Below are positions 13,858 to 18,761 of a stretch of DNA of 18,761 nt, one piece after another (position 1 is the stretch's first letter; every line of letters begins with the position of its first letter). A program made the position numbers and the translations under genes. The notes beneath the pieces are model-generated. The model made no database searches and was not told where the DNA came from. It saw nothing but the letters and a program-made list of their open reading frames with translations. This DNA comes from Faecalibacterium sp. UBA7177. GTDB lineage: Bacteria > Bacillota > Clostridia > Oscillospirales > Ruminococcaceae. Location: assembly GCA_002491225.1 (NCBI GenBank), contig DKVN01000112.1:1566-20326 (forward strand), read 5' to 3'.

Positions 13858-14088
13858 TCAGCGTTTGAACCAAGCGTGATAGCCACCCTCAGGACAGCCG
13901 CCATCGAGTGATGTAGAGGGCGGAGCGTCACAAATGACACTTGTATGGCATCTCCTACAATAATAACTCGTCCTCCCACTTACTTTGATCCAGGAATGAT
14001 AGCCTCCGCAGGGACACCCTCGTCCATCTGGGGTAACATTTTCTTCCACGTTCATGCCACACCTATTACAAAAAAACATCGCCATCAT
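13858..14088 (-). CDS. Small tandem zinc-ribbon protein
   Basis: A 76-aa protein made of two copies of one motif. Copy 1 (about 6-37) has FCNRCG, then GCPCGGYHSWIKV. Copy 2 (about 42-76) has YCRRCH, then GCPEGGYHAWFK. Each gives C-x2-C plus C and a His in GGYHxW, as in small zinc ribbons, so two zinc sites are likely. The pattern suggests internal duplication. Function unknown; such proteins often sit in accessory or phage-related regions. The ATG at 14088 follows GAAGGGAAG. The gene is 122 bases before the FxLYD-like gene and shares its AT-richer composition. Confidence 0.72.
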   Translation of the reverse strand: MMAMFFCNRCGMNVEENVTPDGRGCPCGGYHSWIKVSGRTSYYCRRCHTSVICDAPPSTSLDGGCPEGGYHAWFKR

Positions 14089-14132
14089 TGCATCTTCCCT
14101 TCAAAAATTAATTTTATCCATTGCATAAGCAC

Positions 14133-14149
14133 GAACCATGATCTGGTTC
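14133..14149. promoter_or_regulatory. 17-base dyad upstream of the zinc-ribbon gene
   Basis: GAACCA-N5-TGGTTC forms a perfect inverted repeat about 45 bases before the zinc-ribbon start, in the 123-base gap between it and the 99-aa gene. It could be an operator or a small hairpin in the transcript. No matching second copy was seen in the window. Confidence 0.35.
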
Positions 14150-14211
14150 AAGACCTATGGAATGTATTGATGACCAAACGCACTGCATTATAAAAAGGGC
14201 AGGCAGAAATG

Positions 14212-14511
14212 TTAATCGTCATAATAGTTCCGGACGACGCCCTTTTGGCGGAAGGCCGGGCGTGAGCTGATCTCATCCAGCACGTTTTTTAGCTCGTCCC
14301 GAATCGATTTCAGCTCTTCCAACGATTGCGGTACAATGTATTTTTTGTCTCCACTGCGCAGAAGACTGATATACCAATCGCATCGCTCAAGGTTTGAATA
14401 GCCATACGAGACAATCATTGTCAATTCATCGGCGTCTCTTGCATTGCGTCCGCGAACCTTGACATAACCGACTGTCTCCCGGGAAATGCGCTTCAGCTTT
14501 TTTTCAAACAC
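14212..14511 (-). CDS. Hypothetical protein, 99 aa
   Basis: A soluble, charged protein with no recognised family. The N-terminal part is a basic helix (FEKKLKRISRETVGYV); the middle looks like strands (KVRGRNARDADELTMIVSYG, then CDWYISLLRSGDKKYIV); the last part is a helix rich in Lys and Glu (LEELKSIRDELKNVLDEI). GTG at 14511 is preferred because GGAGG lies 8 bases upstream; the longer version from GTG at 14526 would place that site inside the gene. First of the four small minus-strand island genes. A weak promoter-like pair TTGGAT-N17-TAGATA lies upstream near 14600-14630. Confidence 0.62.
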   Translation of the reverse strand: MFEKKLKRISRETVGYVKVRGRNARDADELTMIVSYGYSNLERCDWYISLLRSGDKKYIVPQSLEELKSIRDELKNVLDEISSRPAFRQKGVVRNYYDD

Positions 14512-14776
14512 AGATGCTTCCTCCACTTCCGTTCATTCAATCAGAACAATTTTCCAATGAAAGGGTTTGATCTTAATACCGTCCTCTATCGGACAGGAGC
14601 GGGACAGTTATCAGTTTATCTACCTGCATTCCATTTCTCATCCAACTCCGGCATGGCCGTCAATTCCAGAACTATCTATCTTTTAGCTGCTTTAGGATAG
14701 CGATATGGAGAAGGTCTCAATAGGTCAGGATTATGAATTGACGAAAAGTACACCTTTCCGCAAGCCTGCCCCGTTG
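14512..14776. other. AT-rich gap between the recombinase and the small island genes
   Basis: No supported gene. It holds scattered short repeats, for example GGACAG and GGGACAG spaced four bases apart near 14591-14607, and is a possible place for a recombination site of the adjacent recombinase. No convincing att or res structure could be recognised by eye. Confidence 0.4.
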
Positions 14777-15397
14777 CTATAACGTCGTTTTTGCATACAC
14801 CGCCGCACGGTCTCGGAAAGTGGTCAGTGCCATGCCGCAGGCCTTGGCGGCAGCGGTAGCGGTACTCTCGCCGCACTTCCAATGCTGGTAATGCTCCTCA
14901 AAGTTTTCCGGCAGCGGCAGAGGTGGGCGGCCAAACCGAACCCCCCGCGCCTGGGCCGCCGCGATGCCCTCAGCCTGCCGCTGGCGGATGTTAGCGCGCT
15001 CGTTTTCGGCCACAAAGGACAGCACTTGTAAGACAATATCGCTGAGAAAGGTGCCCATCAGGTCCTTGCCGCGGCGGGTGTCCAAAAGGGGCATGTCCAG
15101 CACGGCGATGTCGACGCCCTTTTCCTTGGTCAACGCCCGCCATTGCTGCAAAATTTCCTCGTAGTTGCGGCCCAGCCGGTCGATGCTTTGGATGCAGAGC
15201 AGGTCGTTCCGTTTCAGCTTTCGCAGCAGACGTTTGTACTGCGGGCGGTCAAAATCCCGGCCCGAACGCTTGTCCAGATAAATGTTGTGCGCATCGACCC
15301 CCGCGCTGTGCAGCGCAATCAGCTGCCGGTCCTCGTTCTGGTCCCGGCTGCTGACCCGGACATACCCGTAAATTCTCGTGCTTTCCCCTTTGTCCAT
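14777..15397 (-). CDS. Serine recombinase (resolvase/invertase family)
   Basis: A 206-aa small serine recombinase. IYGYVRVSSRDQNEDRQ holds the predicted nucleophile, Ser16 (first Ser of VSS). IDRLGR (72-77) supplies active-site arginines, the long helix ERANIRQRQAEGI (133-145) is the dimer helix, GRP (156-158) starts the arm, and the end (about 175-202, GEST...GMALTTFRDR) is a Hin-type helix-turn-helix. Family size is 180-210 aa, so it appears complete. Such enzymes resolve cointegrates or invert DNA at paired short sites. ATG at 15397 is chosen; GTG at 15406 is too close to the AAGGG site. It is the right-hand gene of an accessory island and lies just downstream of the terminator of the YitT gene. 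Confidence 0.9.
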   Translation of the reverse strand: MDKGESTRIYGYVRVSSRDQNEDRQLIALHSAGVDAHNIYLDKRSGRDFDRPQYKRLLRKLKRNDLLCIQSIDRLGRNYEEILQQWRALTKEKGVDIAVLDMPLLDTRRGKDLMGTFLSDIVLQVLSFVAENERANIRQRQAEGIAAAQARGVRFGRPPLPLPENFEEHYQHWKCGESTATAAAKACGMALTTFRDRAAVYAKTTL

Positions 15398-15416
15398 CCT
15401 TTGCACCGCCCTTCAT

Positions 15417-15460
15417 AAAAAGAACCAGAGCCGCCCTGATCTTACGGGACAGCCCTGGTT
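15417..15460 (-). terminator. Terminator after the YitT-family gene
   Basis: On the minus strand AACCAGGGCTGTCC (15447-15460) pairs with GGGCGGCTCTGGTT (15423-15436), 14 pairs including G-T, loop 10 bases, followed by C and five T. It lies between the YitT gene and the recombinase start, leaving the recombinase promoter unclear. Confidence 0.78.
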
Positions 15461-15525
15461 TTGTATTTTGCATTGCATGATCGTTTCAGCGCTGCTTTGT
15501 GCAAAGAGGCATGGCGTCGCTCCGC

Positions 15526-16299
15526 TCAGGGCTCCGCTGTCCCTGCCGGGGGTGTTCGCCCGGCGTTCTGGATCCGCTCGATCAAGAAGGAGGAGATCAG
15601 GGTGGTCAGCAGCGAAAAGAGGATGCGGCGCAGCGGGATATAGCTCAGCGAGAGGGTCAGCACCACAAAGTCGGTGAGGAAGTAGGCGCGGGAGATGCGC
15701 ACCCGCAGCAGCCGGGAGAGCACCAGCGCCAGGGCGTCGTCCCCGCCGCAGGCCCCGCCCTCGCGCACCACCAGCCCGACCCCGACCCCCACGAACAGCC
15801 CGCCCAGCACCGCCGCCGTTAGCGGGCGGGCCGCAAGGCTGGGCAGCACCGGGCCGAGCCGCTCGAACACCGAGTAGCAGGCCGCGTAGCTCAGGCTGCT
15901 GAAAACCGCGTTTTTCAAAAAGCCCCAGCCCAGCATCCGCAGCCCCATCAGGTAGCACAGCCCGTCGAGGATGGGGCTCGAGAGGGCGGGGGAGATGTGC
16001 AGCCAGTGCAGCAGCAACAGGGTGGTGCCCAGCACGCCGCCCTCGGTCACCCCGCTCTGGCTGTGCACGTTGAACAGCCCAAAGGCCAGGATCACCGAGC
16101 CCAAAAAGAGGATGAGGTAATGTCCCACCCCGCCGTGCGCGCCGGTGGGGGCGGGCGCGGGGTTGCCCGTGCCGGGTCTGCTGCCCGTGCCGGAGCTGCT
16201 GCCGCCCGCGCGGGCGGGCTCAGCGGACGGGGGCCCGCCCGGGGCGGGGGAGGCGGGGAATCTGGGCGGCTCGCTGCCGCGCCTGGGCCAAAAATGCAA
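15526..16299 (-). CDS. YitT/DUF161-family membrane protein
   Basis: A 257-aa protein of the YitT group. After a 59-residue N-terminus rich in Pro, Gly, Ala and Ser (GGSSSGTGSRPGTGNPAPAP), the hydrophobic body has about five helices with family features: FNVHSQSGVTEGGVLG near the first helix, the internal repeat-like VVREGGACGGDDALALVLS, and a final helix LLTTLISSFLIERIQ. Function of the family is unknown; some have a C-terminal DUF2179, absent here. TTG at 16299 is chosen because AAAGGAG lies 10 bases upstream; the longer frame crosses the promoter. The disordered N-terminus is unusual and may reflect a start site further downstream, although no better site was found. Confidence 0.83.
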   Translation of the reverse strand: MHFWPRRGSEPPRFPASPAPGGPPSAEPARAGGSSSGTGSRPGTGNPAPAPTGAHGGVGHYLILFLGSVILAFGLFNVHSQSGVTEGGVLGTTLLLLHWLHISPALSSPILDGLCYLMGLRMLGWGFLKNAVFSSLSYAACYSVFERLGPVLPSLAARPLTAAVLGGLFVGVGVGLVVREGGACGGDDALALVLSRLLRVRISRAYFLTDFVVLTLSLSYIPLRRILFSLLTTLISSFLIERIQNAGRTPPAGTAEP

Positions 16300-16356
16300 T
16301 TCGGATACGCTCCTTTCAAGGGTAGAGGATCGCTTGCAGGTTCTCATCTCTGTATG

Positions 16357-16385
16357 ATTATACCATATCGGCTCTCTTTTGTCGC
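16357..16385 (-). promoter_or_regulatory. Promoter of the YitT-family gene
   Basis: On the minus strand GCGACA (16380-16385), a 17-base spacer and TATAAT (16357-16362) with the extended TGG before it. Transcription should begin near 16350, about 50 bases before the TTG start. Confidence 0.8.
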
Positions 16386-16453
16386 CTGCCGCGCCGGGCG
16401 GGCGTTTTGGGGCGGCGCACCCTGCCCGGCAGCCCCGCCCCCTCGCCCTGCCC

Positions 16454-16642
16454 GGCATCGACCGCAGGCAGATCAAAAGCGCTCGCTTTCTGGCAACGGG
16501 CGCGGAGGCAGAGGTGCTCACCAGCGGCTGGGCCGTGGAAAATTATCCCGCCACAACCTTCCTCAGCCTGGCGGGGCAATCGAACGAGACGATCCCCCTG
16601 CCGGATGAGCGGGATACCGTGATCGAGCTGACGCTACAGTAG
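16454..16642 (+). pseudogene. C-terminal remnant of a lost gene, possibly a glycoside hydrolase
   Basis: The frame gives 62 residues that read like a real protein end: IKSARFLATGAEAEVLTSGW, later PLPDERDTVIELTLQ and a stop. Codon third positions are mostly G or C, as in real genes here. There is no start or ribosome binding site, and upstream sequence in the same frame is Pro/Arg noise lying over the YitT promoter. The strand-rich end with SARFLATG and LPDE...VIEL recalls the C-terminal domain of GH29 alpha-L-fucosidases; this is from memory of the family pattern and is tentative. Its orientation is opposite to both neighbours. Confidence 0.5.
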
Positions 16643-16940
16643 CCCGATCAAACACATACGGAACCGGCCAGGGCGGTTGCGACAACCGGCACCGCGGCCC
16701 TCAAATTTCTCAAGACAAACAAAGAATCCGAATCCCTCTCCCACCGGAAAGAGGTTCGGATTCTTCTGCTCTGGTGCAGCCGAACAGGGCCGTATTCAGG
16801 AGATCGGCCTCGTCCGCATCAGCAAGCTCTCAGGGGTGCCGCCCCTGAAACCCCGCAGCAGGATCAGGAGCCAGCACGCCTGCTCCGCAAGACCTGACGC
16901 TGTCTGCATGACACGATCTGATGAGACTTCTGCTGCGGCG
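16643..16940. other. Gene-free region with terminator and small hairpin
   Basis: No supported gene in these 298 bases. They contain the terminator at 16712-16765, then a perfect 7-bp hairpin TCAGGGG/CCCCTGA (16830-16848) followed by GC-rich filler up to the stop of the reductase gene. A short CCCGCAGCAGG-like stretch resembles intergenic palindromic debris. Confidence 0.5.
16712..16765 (-). terminator. Terminator downstream of the mannitol dehydrogenase-family gene
   Basis: On the minus strand AAGAATCCGAA (16755-16765) pairs with TTCGGATTCTT (16722-16732), with CCTCT/AGAGG continuing the stem after a 2-base bulge. TGTTTGTCTT follows on the minus strand. It lies 176 bases beyond the stop at 16941, so it may end the TRAP-reductase operon. 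Confidence 0.75.
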
Positions 16941-18557
16941 TTACCCCAGGTATTTTACGAGTGTGCTTCGCACTGCACCGGGGCCTGCCAGCATCTCCTG
17001 GAGCATCCCGCCGATGTTTCCCGCCAGCCCGGCTCTGCACAGATCCACCGCAAACAGGGCCGTGTTGGACAGAATGGGGGCCAGCACCTCATCGGACGCG
17101 CTGGCCGGGTCACCCAATTTAACAGCGGCAAGCTGCCCCTGAAGCTCCTTCAGCATGGGGTCGGCGCTGCACTCCATCGGCTTTCCCTCATCGTCCACCG
17201 CCAGCAGGTAGCGCAGCCACCCCGCGATGGCCAGGGGGATGCCGGTCAGGCCGGTCACGTCCAGCTCGGGCCGGGCCAGATAACTCTTGATCGTCTCGCC
17301 AAACCGGATGGGCACCTTCTGGCTGGTATCGGTGGCGATGCGCTGGGGCGTGTCGGGGATGAACGGGTTGGGCAGCCGCTGGTCGATCACCTCGTGAATG
17401 AAATCCATCGGGCTGAGGATGCCCGGATCCACCACCACCGGGATCCCCTCGTCATAGCCGATCCGTTCCACCAGCTTTTTCAGCTGAGGGTCCTGCATCT
17501 CGGCGGCGATGGAATCGTACCCAAGCAGGCAGCCGTACACCGCCAGGGCGGTGTGCAGCGGGTTGAGGCAGGTGGTCACCTTCATCTTCTCGGTCCTGTT
17601 CACCGTGTCCCGGTCGGTCATGTACACCCCGGCCTTTTCCAGCGGCGGGCGGCCATTGGGAAAGCGATCCTCCACCACCAGATACTGCGGCCGTTCGGCG
17701 TTGACAAAGGGCGCGATGTAGGTGTTTTTGCTGGTGACGGTGGGGGCCATCCCCTCCACCCCGGCGGCGGCAAGGGCCTCCTCCACCGCCTTCGCGGGCC
17801 GGGGGGTGATCTTGTCGATCATCGACCAGGGGAAGGACACCTGCGCCTCGTTTTGGACCCACGCGGCAAACTCCGCGGACACAAAGCCCCGCTTTTGCCA
17901 CTGCTCCACCACGGTCATCACGCTGGCGCGCAGCTTTTCCCCGTTGTGGGAGCAGTTGTCCATGCTGACCACCGCGATCGGCGCCCCGCCCGCCAGAAAC
18001 CGCTCCCAAAGCAGGGCGGCGGTCATGCTCATGGCATGGGTGCAGCCATCCGGGCCCTTTTCAAAATCCGACTGAACGAAGGGGAAAAACTCGCCCTGCA
18101 TGTTGGTGAGGGCATAGCCTTTTTCGGTGATGGTGTAGCTGACCATCTGGAGAGACGGACTGCGGAAAATTTCCCGCAGCCGCGCCAGATCCTCCGGGAA
18201 GGCCGCGCCCGCGCGCAGGCCCTGCGCAACCGAGGCAATGACCTCCTTTTCCATTCGCCCATCCGGCAGCAGGGAGACCATCAGGGTCATGCTGTCGTAG
18301 GGCCTGTAAATTTCGTCGATGATGTCGTAATCAAAGGTATCCGCGGCGATGATGCCGCCCCTGATCAGCCCCTGCTCCAGCAGGTCCTGCTGGAGTTTGG
18401 CGATAAAGCCCCGGAAGATGTTGCCCGCGCCGAAGTGGACCCAGGCGGGGGCTTTTTCCGTTTCGGTACACATGGCCTCCCGGTCAAACCCGGGCAGCCG
18501 GATGCCGGCGGTTTTCCAAAGGGCGCGATCCGCCAGCCCCTCATGGCTCAGTTTCAT
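16941..18557 (-). CDS. Mannitol dehydrogenase-family oxidoreductase, probable fructuronate reductase (UxuB-like)
   Basis: A 538-aa polyol-specific long-chain dehydrogenase. N-terminal Rossmann domain with VHFGAGNIFRG (40-50), VSMDNCSHNGEKL (197-209), SMIDKITPRP (245-254), and the catalytic K-x5-N-x2-H motif as Lys326, Asn332, His335 (KVTTCLNPLH). The family interconverts fructuronate/mannonate, tagaturonate/altronate or mannitol/fructose with NAD(H). The TRAP permease immediately upstream points to a hexuronate pathway, so fructuronate reductase is the preferred call, but mannitol or altronate cannot be excluded. ATG at 18557 follows AGGAGG by 9 bases. Length is longer than E. coli UxuB (486) but common for Firmicutes members. 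Third codon positions are GC-rich like neighbours. Cytosolic. Confidence 0.85.
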   Translation of the reverse strand: MKLSHEGLADRALWKTAGIRLPGFDREAMCTETEKAPAWVHFGAGNIFRGFIAKLQQDLLEQGLIRGGIIAADTFDYDIIDEIYRPYDSMTLMVSLLPDGRMEKEVIASVAQGLRAGAAFPEDLARLREIFRSPSLQMVSYTITEKGYALTNMQGEFFPFVQSDFEKGPDGCTHAMSMTAALLWERFLAGGAPIAVVSMDNCSHNGEKLRASVMTVVEQWQKRGFVSAEFAAWVQNEAQVSFPWSMIDKITPRPAKAVEEALAAAGVEGMAPTVTSKNTYIAPFVNAERPQYLVVEDRFPNGRPPLEKAGVYMTDRDTVNRTEKMKVTTCLNPLHTALAVYGCLLGYDSIAAEMQDPQLKKLVERIGYDEGIPVVVDPGILSPMDFIHEVIDQRLPNPFIPDTPQRIATDTSQKVPIRFGETIKSYLARPELDVTGLTGIPLAIAGWLRYLLAVDDEGKPMECSADPMLKELQGQLAAVKLGDPASASDEVLAPILSNTALFAVDLCRAGLAGNIGGMLQEMLAGPGAVRSTLVKYLG

Positions 18558-18571
18558 CTCAGATTGCCTCC

Positions 18572-18760
18572 TCACTTGAAGAAAAGCAGCGGCACGGTAG
18601 GCTCATAGCCGCCCAGCACCTTGGGCAGGATCAGGCTGATATCCGGGATAAAGGAGATCAGCAGCAGCGCCACGATCATGCATAAATAGAAAGGCAGGGT
18701 CGCCTTGACCACCTTTTCCATCGGCCGCTTGGCCACAGCCGAGCCGATGAACAGCACCGC
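18572..18760 (-). CDS. TRAP transporter large permease (DctM), C-terminal part, cut by window end
   Basis: The frame enters from the right edge and gives 63 residues including AVAKRPMEKVVKATLPFYL, a hydrophobic helix (CMIVALLLISFIPDISLILP) and the ending YEPTVPLLFFK. The AVAKRPMEKV loop followed by a last helix with FIPDISLILP is the normal C-terminus of DctM/SiaM-type large subunits, which use a Na+ or H+ gradient and a binding protein to import organic acids. Its stop lies 14 bases before the start of the reductase gene, so the two are one operon, and a sugar acid substrate is inferred. Confidence 0.9.
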   Translation of the reverse strand, partial: AVLFIGSAVAKRPMEKVVKATLPFYLCMIVALLLISFIPDISLILPKVLGGYEPTVPLLFFK

Positions 18761-18761
18761 G

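Noticed and set aside
14676..14800. Peptide-like minus-strand frame (GKVYFSSIHNPDLLRPSPYR) after the recombinase stop
   Set aside because: Looks somewhat protein-like, but lacks its own start and overlaps the recombinase end in another frame. Perhaps a remnant; not enough to call.
12830..15480. Search for target-site duplications or att repeats at the island borders
   Set aside because: No convincing direct repeat was found by eye at both ends; a proper comparison with an empty site is required to define borders.
16830..16848. TCAGGGG/CCCCTGA hairpin
   Set aside because: Only 7 bp, no T-run and no gene directly before it on either strand, so not called as a terminator.
16677..18608. 643-codon plus-strand frame opposite the reductase gene
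   Set aside because: Antisense shadow with repetitive His/Gly/Val composition and no ribosome binding site.
1..18761. CRISPR arrays, rRNA, complete insertion sequences and riboswitches
   Set aside because: No regularly spaced direct repeats, no rRNA-like sequence, no transposase with terminal repeats and no recognisable riboswitch core were seen.

Overview
The window looks like part of the chromosome of a GC-rich Gram-positive anaerobe, most likely a gut Oscillospiraceae/Ruminococcaceae-type Clostridia. The reasons are strong Shine-Dalgarno sites with several TTG and GTG starts, sigma-A promoters with 17-bp spacers, a tRNA with its CCA encoded, and a gene set aimed at host and dietary sugars (sialic acid uptake and cleavage, hexuronate-type TRAP transport with a fructuronate reductase-like enzyme). 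Species cannot be fixed from the sequence alone.

Layout. 1-1711 (+): end of a sialic-acid operon (sugar ABC permease tail, nanQ, nanA), followed by a cluster of GC-rich palindromes. 1821-4125 (-): a compact unit with its own promoter and terminator, GNAT acetyltransferase, hflX and a 77-aa membrane protein. 4178-5812 (+): a MATE efflux pump with a near-consensus promoter and a hairpin over its ribosome binding site. 5812-5935 (-): tRNA-Gly(CCC) with its own promoter. 5995-10062 (+): a family 2 glycosyltransferase and rmlA, rmlD, rmlB for dTDP-L-rhamnose. rmlC is missing and a terminator-like structure fills its usual place. 10211-11557 (+): a DEAD-box RNA helicase and its terminator.

11569-12919 (+): a three-gene unit driven by a MerR-type promoter (19-bp spacer with an internal dyad). 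It encodes a cysteine-free MerR regulator with two C-terminal membrane helices, an easily missed 57-aa membrane protein with a TTG start, and a YbjQ-family protein. I know of no described function for this combination.

12920-15406 (-): an accessory island, visibly AT-richer than its surroundings in its left part, with a serine recombinase and four small genes: an unknown 99-aa protein, a tandem zinc-ribbon protein, an FxLYD-like protein and a small membrane protein. The last gene is split by a -1 frameshift exactly at a T-TTT-TTA slippery heptamer. 15526-16385 (-): a YitT-family membrane protein with an unusual Pro/Gly-rich N-terminus. 16454-16642 (+): a remnant of a lost gene. 16712-18761 (-): terminator, a fructuronate reductase-like enzyme, and the C-terminus of a TRAP transporter large permease running off the end.

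The two most novel items are the MerR-TM / 57-aa / YbjQ operon and the recombinase-linked island with its in-phase slippery site.
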